DNA of 64,000 bases from Utricularia gibba (taxonomy: Eukaryota; Streptophyta; Magnoliopsida; Lamiales; Lentibulariaceae), in the NCBI GenBank assembly GCA_002189035.1, contig NEEC01000004.1, positions 3,100,001 to 3,164,000 of the forward strand, given 5' to 3'. Made by a program: the position numbers and the translations under genes. The notes beneath the pieces are model-generated. The model saw only the letters and a program-made list of their open reading frames with translations, ran no database searches and was not told the DNA's origin. This document shows positions 11,100-22,874 of this stretch, one piece after another (position 1 is the first letter of the stretch; each line of letters starts with the position of its first letter).

Positions 11100-11760
11100 T
11101 AATATGTTTTCGAGATCACATTTTTTATCTTATTTTTTGAATATTCATAGAGAATTCCCATATCTGTAGTTTTTTTTGACATAAAGAAGGACTCTTTTTT
11201 ATGTTCTTGATGTGTTACCTTTGGATTTGTCATATACCTAGATAGTATGTTCATCGTGACAAAGATCTAGTCTTGGAAACATATTCTTTGATGCATGGCC
11301 CTAAAGTTTCTTTATAGTTCATTGACGTTCAATTGAATTGGCTTTCATCATATTGAATCTTTCCAAAAATTCTAAGCTATATCTCCTTTGCACTTTCCCA
11401 TTATCTGCTAAACTTCCATACCTAAATCAGTCATATCAAATTCATGTTTCAGGGCATTTTTCAAGTGATCCACCAGTAATGAGAATGTCATCTAAACAGA
11501 TGCCTACAAACTCTAATTCTCTTTTTTCTTCCTTGTCATACAACGTATGATCTCCATGTGATTTACCAAAAAACAACATTTAGCAAAAAATCATCACTAT
11601 GTGTGTTCATACCCTAGGTTCCTATCTTAGACCATATACTACTTTGTTCAGTTTAAACACTTTAGTAAAACCCTTTGTTTAATCGACTTATAGGACTTAC
11701 AACTAAAAATCGTTTACTCCCTATGGATCGATGTGAACTTGCTACTTCTACATTATTTTC
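11100..11760 (-). pseudogene. Copia reverse transcriptase relic
   Basis: Read on the minus strand, about 11545-11450 gives YDKEEKRELEFVGICLDDIL followed by ITGG. This is the Copia RT active-site region, with the usual Y(V/M)DD changed to CLDD. Further on come RYSLEFLERFNMMKANS and a VKRVLRY-like KRVLLYVKK remnant near 11180, in the order expected for a Copia RT moving towards RNase H. Stops and frame changes are common. It is a short, old fragment without recognisable LTRs. Confidence 0.7.
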
Positions 11761-11899
11761 TTTATGAATAAAATGTAGGTCGCATATTCATTTATAAATT
11801 TCTTTTGATGAGGAGAATCTTTTGGCCCACGACACCTTTAGAATTTTCCATTTGTCAAAAAGACACCGTTTTCAGGGAGAAAAGGTGGTTTTTAGTTGT

Positions 11900-12234
11900 T
11901 TATTGTAAATGCGTTTGCATTCTTTTGTAGTTGAAATTCTTCTCTTGCTTGACCAAGAAATTGAGAGAACCACAAGAGATAAAATAAAGCGTGCAAAAAA
12001 GGAGCAGCACAAGGCAACCATAAAGGTCAAGGAAGGAGCTGCTACACGCAAATTAATCATGGATGCAAATGGAGTGGAGAAAACTATGCTAGAGTATAAT
12101 TGTCGAGGAATTTGCATAATTTTTTCAGAAGAAGCCATTGCATTTGCACTCAAACCAAGAATCATTAATCTTTTTCCGAAGTTCTACGAAAATGGGAAAA
12201 AGACGCACACCAGCACTTGGATGGTTGTATGGTA
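11900..12234 (+). pseudogene. Athila-like gag fragment
   Basis: The frame from 11909 to 12235 is clearly related to the V-element gag at 38688-39113. Both begin M(R/H)LxSFV, then a LDxEIERT helix, a charged RAKKEQHKA-type stretch, YNCRGICI versus YRGHCI, and FPKFYENGKK versus FPKYYGNKN. The relic ends after about 108 codons. Gag would form the particle shell. Confidence 0.75.
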
Positions 12235-12882
12235 GTTTGTGCCGTGGTCAAATCTAAGGAGGTGATAGAAGATAATATGTTTTTACGAGTTTTTTAGTTT
12301 ACTCTTGAAGAAAATGCAATAATTGTTCAATACACTAGAATCCAGAAGTAAAGGGAGCTGGATAGAAATGAAGGAAGAAAAGCCACGAAATTGAAAGAGC
12401 AAAGAGGCTGATGGGTTGGAAAAAGTCACGAAATTGAAAGAAGAGTTTCTTGGAGTACGAAAATCAAAGGGCAAGCATGGCATCATTGTTTGATGGATGC
12501 TCACTCCTTATTACCATTAAATGGTGCCTTCAATCTAATCTCCCACCTCTCAAGCTCCTGCCGTGCTACAACTCGAAAAAAGACCTCATGATTGTGCAAG
12601 CTTGTTGAAACCAGTAGACCACTTGCGCAAGTTTACTAACTCGCCTACATTCAAGTATTGAGTGAACCTTTTCATTTTACCCTCCTCTTATGAATTTCTC
12701 TTCTTGAGCGTATTGAGTGACACTTGTCTGGAGTAGCTACGTGCAAGGGGAGCTAGTGTATGGTATGCCATTGAATAACTTATGCATATTATTGTCTTAA
12801 CTCTATTTGCAAGTTATTATTTTGAAGAAAAATATTTTGAATAATTGCTTGAGGACAAGCAAAGATTTAAGTGTGGAGGAGT
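12235..12882 (+). mobile_element. 3' non-coding internal part of an X element, with polypurine tract
   Basis: This parallels 33225-33809: a Lys/Glu-rich stretch (KLKEEFLGVRKSK context), a palindromic TTGCGCAA, then GCTTGAGGACAAGCAAAG and the polypurine tract GTGTGGAGGAG just before the LTR at 12883. The whole polymerase region between gag and this part is deleted. Confidence 0.7.
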
Positions 12883-14050
12883 TGATCAGTGATTTTGTAT
12901 CACTTATATTTGTACTTTTTAGGATTCAATTAGATGAGTTTTGTATTCTTTTTATCTCACTTTTTTTATGTTTTTAGAAAAATTTTATATCTTTCATACC
13001 ACTTTGATCTTTTTGGAGGGAAAGTGTGTTTTGTGATTTTTCAGGACAATTTTAGTATAATTTGGAGGATTTTTGAGTTGACTTTGATGGAATCAAAGAT
13101 TTGATCTATTCGGATGAAGACTTGGTCAAAGATTTCTTAGATAAGATAAGATTCTCATCATATCTTAGAAAATTTAGTCTTATCTAGAAGATCTGTATCA
13201 AATTTTAAAAGATTTGGATGGAAGATTCAATATGAGGCTATCAAGAAAACCCAAAAAATTCTCACCATTATATAAAGATCAGAGCACGAAGATCGAAGAA
13301 GAGAGTCATTGTTAGTCATTGAAGTCAGTCTAGAGTCGGTTTTCGGGTTTAGAGTCGAGTCTAGCATGTTTTATATTATTTTCCTTTCGTTTTTCATCAA
13401 CTTTTGTTGTTTAGAGTCGAGCATGCGCGTGTAAGCGCTTACGCAAGTCCTGCACGTGTGACTGTATTACTATGTTTTTCAATATTTAATTTGAGATTTG
13501 ATTCTATTTTTCTCAACATTTTATTTACCAACGTGATCTTTAGTACCATATAACCTTAAAGGAGTGTGGAAAAATCAAAGGTTGGTCTCAAACATATAAG
13601 GAGAAGAGCTCAATCGGACATCGTTGGTAAGACACATTTTATCTAATCTATCTACCAAGTAAGAGGTGTAGGGGTTAGATTTAAGTATGAGTAAAATATG
13701 AGTTATCATAATAGGTGAAATGACTCTGGTAGTATGGTTAATTCCATAATTCGATAAAATAAGAGATGGTGCTATAACAGTCATCAAGTAGCACTATTTT
13801 AAAATAATACTTTCAAAAATTGCATAAGTAGGTCAGTTTTCAAGGTTTGTACACACGTAGGAACGAGTTTTGAGTAAGATGGATTTTCGATGCAAGGTCA
13901 CTTTTATTGTTGTTGTTAAACTCAAATATTTCTTTTTTTTTTCAATTTTTTTAAGTCTTTGTTTGAAAGAAAATTCTAATAACAATTTATTGTAAATATA
14001 ATCTTATTTTATTATTTTGACGGTTTCTGTGTCTTACAGAATTACTATCA
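12883..14050 (+). repeat. X-family LTR (3' LTR)
   Basis: It is 1168 bp, starts TGATCAGTG after the polypurine tract and ends ACTATCA. A TATATAAAG box is at 13269-13277. It aligns along its length with the X LTRs at 22875 (reverse) and 33810. With gag at 11909 it forms a 3'-truncated and internally deleted element whose 5' LTR was not found. Confidence 0.85.
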
Positions 14051-16379
14051 TAAATCAATATATAAAAATAAAATATAAAATATAAATAAATTACTTTATA
14101 AAAGAAAATAAGATGATTTCAGAGTTGATGCAAATAAAATGAAGCAAAATAATAAGTGTTAACTACAGTGGTGAAAATGGAGAGGGAAAGTTTGATTTTA
14201 TAATCTGATTGTGAAGATTTGGAATTTGACAATGTAATAAATGGAAAAAAATGTTCGAAAATTTGAAATTTCACACATGCATTTATTTCCATGTGTTTAT
14301 TATACTTGTTTCTTGTCTTATACCCACCTAGTAATACGTTTTTTCTAATTATTTAATTTTTATTAAATCAATTTTAATGTAAGCTACAAAAAATTAAATA
14401 AATATTTCTCTAAGATATGTGTTTTTGAAAAGTAAAATAATTATTAAAAATCATATTTATACTAATATTTCGTATAAAAGTTTCGTATATATATATATAT
14501 GTTAATATATAGAATTGGCTAAATCCAAATTTTGAATACACCAAATCCTATTCCCTAATTTGATACCTTCAAATTTAATTTAAACTAAAAAATGATTAAA
14601 CAAAAATGTTATATATTTTAAATAGGTAAAATGTATTTTAAAAGTAATTCAAATATATAAACACAAAAAATGGGAATTAAAAAAATTGTAAAAAATGCTA
14701 TTTTAATTACTAATTCAGGAGTTAGAATTTACTGAAATGTAGCCACTGGTTTATGTGTTAACAACACCTGTAACAACATTAAATTGTCCGGAAAGAATGG
14801 TTATAATCTAAATACGGCTAACAGGCTAAGCAATGTCTGTATTTAAGACATTACTAACGTACAAATAAGTACTTGGAACAATATTTTTGTCGTCATTTTT
14901 TTTTATAAAAATTTAGTATGATTTATAAATTCTCATTTTATTATCTGGCTTTCTTCCAGATAAGCCTTTATCTGGCATTGAGAATGTAGGTTTTCTTCGG
15001 AATTTCTAAGAAGACCTCGTCATCTTTATAAGCCTTTTTAATAATTTCAATATCAATGGTATGGCTAAATAAGGTTTGTACGCAAGGTAGTCCTCCTACT
15101 AATAACATCGGCCACTACATTATGACTTCTCTGCTTATATTTCAAAGTCTAATCATTTGAGTAAAGAATTAATTATTTTGCCAACAAGTAATACTTCCAT
15201 ATCTTTAAAGTTGAAACCACTGAAAAGAATTTAGCCCATTTTTGTTAAGATGGGCTAAGTTTTTCGATGTAAATTGTAATTGGATGTCATTTTTTTAGAT
15301 AAAATTGCTCCAACTCCACAATTGCTTGTATTTTTCAATAATTTCTCAAATTGACAGAGCAAGAATACAGATACGAGCTATTAAATTCTTGAGGATTGAG
15401 AATCTCTCTTCTACTTAAGGAATCCATTTTAATTTTCCCTTTAAATATTCTATTATGATTCTTGCAACATTTCTAAAATTATTGCAGTATGATACGAGTT
15501 CAAAAATTATTTTAGTATATTTGAATTCTTCTCATTCTAGAATGATCGAGACATTGCTTTCATCTATATGGAAATCATGAAACCCAAAAATGATAATCTT
15601 TGAATCAGAAAATGGTAATTAGGAATATTAAGATGGGGTTCATTTTCTTGTAGAACCATAAGAATTCCCCGAGATGAACAAGATGATCTTCCTTTCATTT
15701 GATGGTTCATGAGATGCACAAATGGAGAAATTTAGTGGAGTACCTAACACTACCAAATTACTTTGCAAAATGCCGGATTTTTTTAAAAAAATGTTAATGG
15801 TATATATCCTGTTTATTTGTAAAATACCTCAATTTGAATATTATAACAAATTATCATGAAATTGCATTTGATACTTTTAACATATTATTATATATTTTAT
15901 TCATTAGAATCCATCAATTAAATAACAATTAGCAATACAAATTATATATTTCATATCAAATTACAAAACACATAATTTGAATACTTATGTTTTTTTACAA
16001 ATTGATGATTTTAAACATGTATTAGAAATATATGCTAAAGAAAAAATTTAAAATTTGAGTTCTAAGTAAAGTGTTCATCAATTTTTAATATATATTTATT
16101 TTAAAATTCTAAAAATGCAAGTTTTTTTTTATTAAATCAATATACAATTTGATTCGCCAAGTTTAGAAATACAAAATTTAAAATTTTTTGTAATATATGT
16201 TTAAAATCATGAACTCATTTTGAACACAATAATTTAAATTATGTTTTTCGAAATTATATTTAATATAATTTTAAAAAACATATATTAAATATATTTAAAA
16301 TCATAAGTTATTTCTTATAAATTTTAAATGATGAATAATAAGCAACTCCTCATTTACTTCATCGTTCCTAATATATTTG
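14051..16379. other. AT-rich intergenic DNA with weak inverted repeats
   Basis: Very AT-rich. A short (TA)n run lies at about 14490-14502. Imperfect inverted repeats sharing GATTTTAAACATGTATTA lie at about 16006-16050 and 16170-16215, with a third related copy near 16262-16310, perhaps an old foldback element. A TTATCTGG motif repeats at 14940-14980. No gene recognised. Confidence 0.4.
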
Positions 16380-17340
16380 AATTACTTTATTAATCCCTAA
16401 AGATAATACTCTCACTTTTCTCAAGAGTTTCTTTAAAACCAAGATGTATATCTCTCAAGTCTCTTTCATGCTTAAAGTGATTAGGAATGGATATGAAATT
16501 TTCCTTTTCACTTGTTGACCTAGTGTTTCTTCTACAGACTAGCAAATATTTTAAATTGCCCCTTTGCAAATGATACTTGCTATTCCCACCCAAATGAATA
16601 GAATTCAAATTGTACAGTCAAGGTTGTGCCAATAGAAGATAACAAACATCTATCCAAAACATCAAATAATGTTTCATTTAAGTATTTTCCTATAGATAAA
16701 GGCATTTTAGTACTCTTTTTTGAGCCCCTCCTTTAAGTGTCTTTTGATAGTAATTTTAACATTTGTAACAACCTCCTGATTGATGATATTTTTGCAACTT
16801 CTATGATCAATAACCATATTGCAAATTTGGTCCTTAATGCATCACTTTGTTTGGTTCTTCTTTATGGCTCATCATCATTCTCTGAATCATGAAAATTTCT
16901 TAATTTTCATCCTCATCAAATTCCTCAATTTGGTAAATAATTTCTTCTTCATCTCATTACTTATTGACCTAACTTTATGTTTGCCTTAATGGGCATTCAT
17001 TGGATTTATATCTCGCATAATAGCATTTTATTATCTCTGATTTTGTATCGCGAATCTCTTTTTTATTCTTTCTCATTGCCTTCTTCCCCAACATTTTCTC
17101 TTCTCTAGACCCAAATTCTTGAGATTTCTTATAACTGAATCTATTGTTGATAGTTCTCGACTTTGCCACTGTTTTCTATTAGTGTTCTTTTTCTCATTCT
17201 CTTCCCATTCAGACTTTAAGCCAAGACTGTAGGGTTTAGTAAAGTATGAATTGTTTGAATTCCAATTCTTTCTTTAATGCTTTTCTTGAGGCCGTGGTTG
17301 AATTTGTCATTTAGATTCTTCCATTTTTGTTTTCTTTTTG
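16380..17340 (-). pseudogene. Ty3/Gypsy gag zinc-knuckle and protease relic
   Basis: On the minus strand a basic stretch near 17160-16980 ends in KCYYARYKSNECPLR, which resembles a gag CCHC knuckle of the CFRCG...SNECP type with Cys and His lost. An acidic EDEEEIIYQIEEFDED segment follows. Near 16800 comes RSCKNIINQEVV, like the region after the protease active site of Gypsy elements. About 16650-16530 then gives WIDVCYLLLAQP and YNLNSIHLGGNSKYHLQ, matching the plant Gypsy protease C-terminal region (CHLLLGRPW...H.G..N.Y). Many stops are present. It lies upstream of MED11 in the opposite orientation. Confidence 0.7.
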
Positions 17341-17926
17341 TAGGTCGTAAAAAAGGAGCAATGGTAAGAATTTCTCAGTGATAAAAGTGAAATAACTTCA
17401 ATAATTTCTTGTTGAACTTTGTTAACCTGCCTTGATTTCATAACCCTTGGGTGGTCTTATACCCGACTTGAGGGCAAGTCGGATTTTGAAGGAGGGGACT
17501 TATGAGGATGACCAAACTCGAGGGAATAACTTACCATTAATGCATTGTAGCTTTTAAAAGGCCTGGGAGTAGAATCCATGGTTATCTTTATAGTATCGCA
17601 ATTTGTTTGCTTGCCTCACTAGTTGTAGAATAGCTTTATAATGGATGATGATTGAGAGCCAGAGGGATTGGGCTTCCCCTCTCCCTTTCTTATCAAACCA
17701 GATTTGGGCTTCCATGCTTCCGTGTAGTTATATAGTCCATCCTGAAGAGATTGGGCCGGCAGGATCATCTTTATCAGGTTTTGGGCCTGTCTTTAATAGG
17801 AAGGGCATACTGTCGATAACGGCATTGTTTTTCTTCTTCCTCCAACGGAAACGTGGTTGAAGGTGAAAGTGCTGTGCCGATACGGGAGCTTGCGGCGACA
17901 GAAGGCGCAGTTCCATTTCTACCCTC

Positions 17927-18493
17927 ATGGATCCGCAAACGCAAGCGACGTCGATGCAGCGACTTCAGATTGTGGAGAAGGTAAATGGAGTGATCCATTT
18001 TTGATTTCTTGAATGAACTCATGATATTGTTCAACCTCGTGAATTCAGTCGTGTAATTGAGGCCTCCGTTTTATCTCTTTTTTTTTTTTTATCGTAGAGG
18101 ATTGTGAGGATATTGGAGCTGGCTGGTGGAGTGATGGAGGAAATGGCTAACCCTAGCGGGCCTAGAAAGGAGCTCGTTAATAGCCACTGCAGTGAGTTCA
18201 TGAAACATGCCAAGGTTTTTATCTTCATCCAATTTTCCAGGGATCGTGAAATTCTTGATTAGCAGCTTTCAATTTGTTGAAATATACGCGTTCTCAGCCG
18301 TTAAGTATTTGAATAGGACATCCAAACAATGCTACGAGAGGAAGTGAAGAGTGCTAGTGAGTACCGGCCGTTCGAGAAGTGTGACTATGTTCCTAGACTA
18401 TCAAACGAGATTTGCTGCAAGAAACTGGAATACGTAATTGGACGGCTGGAGGAGATGAAGCAATCAATCGAAGAATCTGCCCACGCTCTGTGA
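17927..18493 (+). CDS. MED11: Mediator complex subunit 11
   Basis: Three exons: 17927-17980, 18098-18214 and 18317-18493. All introns are GT-AG and in phase 0. The protein is 115 residues, the usual plant MED11 length. It starts MDPQTQATSMQRLQIVEK, continues RIVRILELAGGVMEEMANPSG, and ends with a conserved block containing EYRPFEKCDY and a helical KLEYVIGRLEEM tail. MED11 is a head-module subunit of Mediator. In the nucleus it helps link transcription factors to RNA polymerase II and forms a helical bundle with MED22. I chose this ATG because it matches the plant family start. The preceding 100 bases contain a pyrimidine-rich leader. No lesions are seen, so it looks functional. Confidence 0.93.
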
Positions 18494-19440
18494 TGGTGTT
18501 TCGCTATTCAAGGTATAACTAGATGCAACTCTGTACGTTATCATGCTGGTTTTGTAGCCGAAATTTTGAAGTTCCGCACTCTCTTTTCTACCCACTTGGA
18601 CGCACGAGGTTTTGAGCTTGAAAACACCGTATGCCATGATGCTTGTAGGCCTCCCCAATTTCTTGATATTACAATTCAGGGACGATGGATACACTTTGTG
18701 GTGCTCCGAGCCCCAGCTCGGTGTACCCAGATTATTATGGGAACTCCTTTCTTTCTTCTTTTAAGGGTGATTTAGTTTAAGCAAATCCACTGAGGTAACA
18801 AATGCAGCCCAGTGCCCTGGAGCGGTGTCGAGGCCAAATAGTCATTCAACATGGAGAACACAGAGCCAGTCAGTCATTCGGTCCCATTATCAGGCAAACC
18901 CTTCCTCTTGCTGCCTCTCTGCGGAGAAGCATCCATCCATTGGATCCCCTCTGTGTACTGCATCCATCACCGCCGATGCTGCCTGGCGGCTTCAGCGTGG
19001 AGGATGAAAGAGCAGATCAGAACGACCTGAATGATGGGGGATATGTATTGTGGAGCACCTGCGTCATGGCCTCTGAATTTCAGTTACCAACTTGAAACTC
19101 TCCTCTGTTTTTTGACATGCCGATTTGAGTGTGCAGTGCGACAGATGGGATTGCAGTTGGAGGGACATGTCTTTCTCAGCAAAGTAGAGGATGCAAATTG
19201 CAAGGTACTGCATCTCAACTCCATCCTCACAAAACTCTCTCATGTTCAATGACGAGAACCACTTGGCTTCCACCCAAGTAATGTAACAGGCTAACAGCCA
19301 CGTATAAGATATTTTTTTAAAATAAAAATGCAATATCAAAATATTTTCTTAATTTGTAAATCTATTTCGAATCTTACGATAGCTATTCACCTGCCATCCT
19401 TGAAGCTTGTGATTTTTAACGGTATATTAAGGAAACCAAA
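18494..19440. other. MED11 3' flank and unassigned GC-richer segment
   Basis: The first part is probably MED11 3' untranslated sequence. About 18800-19100 is noticeably richer in G and C than the surroundings and holds open frames in two registers (18802-19095 and 18825-19007). Neither shows a motif I recognise, and they overlap, so I do not call a gene. It could be an old gene fragment or an untranslated exon. 19250-19440 is AT-rich. Confidence 0.35.
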
Positions 19441-19584
19441 TTACCAATTTGGACAGAGATTCTCGTAATCTGGTGATCAAACGGCGGAATCCTCTTCTCC
19501 TCTCTTAACCGCAGCAAACAAACTCTTCCTCGGGAAAGGTTCATCTCTTCTGCCGCCAAAGATTCATCTCTTTTGCCTGGTGGA
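19441..19584 (+). promoter_or_regulatory. Probable 5' leader of the SHOU4-family gene
   Basis: A CT-rich stretch (TCTTCTCCTCTCTTAACC and TCATCTCTTCTGCC, with ATTCATCTCTTTTGCC next to the start) is typical of plant 5' untranslated leaders. It is directly followed by the ATG at 19585. Confidence 0.45.
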
Positions 19585-22371
19585 ATGGGTACTCGAACGG
19601 GATCCCATCAGCTCGGCAATGGGCTAATGGTTTCCGGTAGACCTGAGCAGCAGCCCAAGGATCGAAAAGCCACATTGGGATCGCGTGCAGCGCCGTACAC
19701 CGGCGGCGATGTTAAGAAATCCGGGGAACTTGCTAAAATGTATGGTATTGAGCTTTCCGGTGGAGAAAGCCAGCATCACACGCCGCCAAAACTTCCTTCA
19801 AGGCATAACAGCGGATCTGCCAGATCCGGCCCGAATTCGGGACCGCTAGGATCCAAGGGTTCGGGCTCGGCTGTCTTGAACAAGAAGTCTTCTTCCTCCT
19901 CCTTCTCCGGTCCAATGACTCCTATTCAACCAACCGGGCTCATTACCTCTGGTCCGATGGGGTTGTCGAGTTCGAAACGGAGGTCCGGGCAGCTGGTGGA
20001 TAACGCGTCTGCGCCTAGCTCGTTCAACAAGTCTGTTTATGGTTCTGCGGTTACGAGCTTACTGGATGATGCGAAGGTAGGCTTTAGGGTTTCAAGGATG
20101 GCTTTGTGGGGGTTTTTGGTAGTGGCGGTGATGGGCCTGGTGGTGGGGGCGTTTCTCATGGCGGCGGTGAAGAAACCCATGGTTTTGGTGGTTGTGGGAG
20201 TTGTTTTAGCCCTTGCACTGACGCTTCTGATATGGAATTACTCTTATAGAAAGCAAGGCGTGTTGGGTTTCTTGAAGAAGTGTGCTAACGCCGAGCTGAG
20301 GGGTGCAGTTGATGGCCAGTTTGTGAAAGTCACCGGGGTAATCTGAATGCCTTTAAAGCATTTCCTTGCAAGGTTTAGCGTGTGAGATTAGACTGTTTAA
20401 GGAAGACTTTTGCTAGTTTGACTAAAAATGCTATGGAACGTTCGCATTATCTTCTCCAGTGGCTGAAAAGTTTTCTAAGGTTTCCCTTTATTCGTTTTAT
20501 TGGGACCACCTTGATTACCAGTGTTGGTCATATATCTAGTTATATTTTCCTGAGAATGAATTTTCAGAATCTTACAGATTCAGCCGGCAAGAACTTTGAT
20601 TTGTTTCTTCAATGACATCAGATAATATATATTATCCTTATGAAACTATTCTGGTATAATTCACGACGATAGAGTGCTGTGGGATCATTTCATGATGGGC
20701 TTTTTGATTATGGATTTCAAGTACTTTTGGATTTAGGCTTTCTTTGGTTGATGATAAGGATAAATTTTCTTTACAGCTATTAGTCCTCTAGCTCATTTCA
20801 GTAAATCTGTCGTTTTGACATCTCTAGGATGGATATGTTTGGTGACTTATGATACCAATCCGGAATGTTTTTTATTGAATTTAGACTGTAATTGGTTTCT
20901 TTTAGTGTGCCATCAATAGTGCAACTTGCTTGCTGTGACTGGTCATAGCCACTTGAACAATTGGGTTCTTTGTTCCTGTGAAATGATAGTATAAGGCTTG
21001 AACGTTATTAAGGTGTTTCAAACGGGTAGAAGTCTTACTTGAATGTTAAACTTTCATTTCACCGTGAGTATTAGAGATTTGTAAAAGAATGACATTCAGC
21101 ATATTTTCTTGGCTCCTAATCCGGTTGTTTGATTGTAGTACTCTGTTGAGCTATAAGATGTCACCAAATGCTCCTGTATCTTTTTAGTATTATTCTCATA
21201 AGAATATTGTTTGCTTGAGTTACTATTTTATAGCTGAATGATAACTGTTAATAATATTGTTTGGTGTTATTCTCATAAGGCTTCCACATCTGACAACTTT
21301 TAATAATATTGCTTTGCTTTGTTTAGGTTGTCACGTGTGGGAGCATACCTCTTGAAACTTCCTATCAGGGGACACCAAGGTGTGTCTATTCTTCCACAGA
21401 ACTCTACGAGTATGGGAGTTTTGGAAGAAGATCAGAAAACAATAAACGCCATTTTTTCTCTTGGGAGTGCCTACATTCAGAGGTGTTTATTTACATTTCT
21501 CTTGGGAGTGCCTACATTCAGAGTTTTACTTCAAATATTTTTAGTGGAGTTTTCATGCAATCTCCAAATAGATTTTCTGTTGATCTCGTCTTAAGGAAAT
21601 ATTAATTATATGCCAGCTTTTTAATATTCTGTATGATTGCCAAGTTTTCCCTGAATCTTGAACCCTTAACGATAAGTGAAACTTGAGAAATACCAATGAT
21701 CTGGAGTTTTGTGGTGGGTGATATTTTTCTGATGAACCTCCAAATTGTTGGTGAAAGGGTATGTGTTTGCACATGTTGATCTTTCAAAATCAGCCGGCCT
21801 TTGTTTCCTATCTAGAATGGTTCCTTAAATTTTTGCATACCGAGTTTTTACTGTATTCAAATATCTCAACAGAGGTATGTTGCGGATTTCTATATATCAG
21901 ACCTCCAGTCTGGTTTAAGAGCCCTCGTTAAAGCAGGCTATGGTGCAAAGGTTGCAGCTTTTGTTAAACCATCTTTAGTTGTTGATGTTACCAAGGATAA
22001 GAAAGAAGTATCCGCAAACTTCCTAGAGTGGCTCTCTGAACGAGGGGTATCAAGTGATGACTGCATCATTCGGCTCAAAGAAGGGCAAGTTACTGTTACC
22101 TGAACCAAATGCCAAAATGAATTTCAGCTTACTTTCATCATTATTAACATCTTCATTTCTGCATGGCTTGGTTTTCAGCTGCATCAAAGAAGGAAGCACA
22201 GTAAGTGTCATGGGAGTGATTCGACGACAAGATAACGTGCTGATGATCATCTCTCCATCAGATGCTGTGTCAACCGGCTGCCAATGGCCATTTTGCCTCA
22301 TCCCATCATACATTGAAGGCCTCATCCTGCTGTCCGACGACACTGAAGACGGGGAAGCTATTCCCGTATAA
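19585..22371 (+). CDS. SHOU4: SHOU4-family membrane protein
   Basis: Four exons: 19585-20337, 21327-21482, 21873-22084 and 22179-22371, giving 437 residues. It matches the plant family of Arabidopsis SHOU4/SHOU4L, plasma-membrane and secretory-route proteins known to influence cellulose synthase exocytosis and so cell-wall cellulose. The protein starts MGTRTGSHQLGNGLMVSGRPEQ, a family signature, followed by PYTGGDVKKSGELAKMY. A Ser/Gly/Pro-rich, probably disordered stretch runs to about residue 165. Two transmembrane helices follow (about 173-196 and 198-220). The cytosolic C-terminal domain contains VVTCGSIPLETSYQ, ADFYISDLQSGLRALVKAG, IKEGSTVSVMGV and ends in DGEAIPV. Intron 3 is a GC-AG intron. 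Exon 2 ends in a 28-bp sequence that is repeated 41 bp downstream. The family was once mislabelled as ubiquitin-protease related, but no such catalytic motif is present. No lesions are visible. Confidence 0.92.
21455..21523 (+). repeat. 28-bp duplication across the SHOU4 exon 2 / intron 2 edge
   Basis: The last 28 bases of exon 2 (21455-21482) recur at 21496-21523 in the intron, separated by 13 bases. The first copy is followed by the GT donor. The second is followed by TTTTAC, with only a weak alternative donor one base earlier. Confidence 0.9.
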
Positions 22372-22874
22372 ATGATTTATCACTGCAAAGAAGATGATCG
22401 AGGTAAGCAATCACTTTCTCTTTTGCAAGAAGATACAGAAAGGAGAGATAGATAGATGCATTGGTAAAAACCCCAATGTTGCCTGAAGAGGGAACCGAAC
22501 TGCCACTGTCCACCCAGTCCAGCTCTGGATCAAAGCAAAACATGCAACCCTGAGCGATCTGCATTGCATCTGTGTGATGTAACTGTAATGCAAGGTTATT
22601 GGACTGTTCATGCTTCTTGTATAGAGAGTGCTGTGTCCTCTGCTTGTGCTCCGTGTATCTATCTATCCGTCTATCCGTCTATGTTCGATTATTTTTTGAT
22701 GCAACTGAGATGCCAACCTGGTCGTCTACCCTTGAAAATAAGGTTGCCCAGATGAAATTATCTGGATTTGTATTTTCTTAATTAACTTATTATTCATTGA
22801 TATGATTTGATATAACAATAAATTTGTATGATCGAAAAAAGCCATCAATTTGATGTTGCAAAACAATAAATTAG
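22372..22874 (+). other. SHOU4 3' untranslated region and flank
   Basis: This includes a C(T)ATC(C)-type repeat (TATCTATCTATCCGTCTATCCGTCTATG) at about 22655-22682 and an AT-rich tail. The last five bases, ATTAG at 22870-22874, are the left target duplication of the solo LTR. Confidence 0.5.

Noticed and set aside
19573-19584. Upstream extension of SHOU4 by four codons (TTG start)
   Set aside because: TTG is not used as a start in plant nuclear genes, and the ATG at 19585 gives the family's N-terminus.
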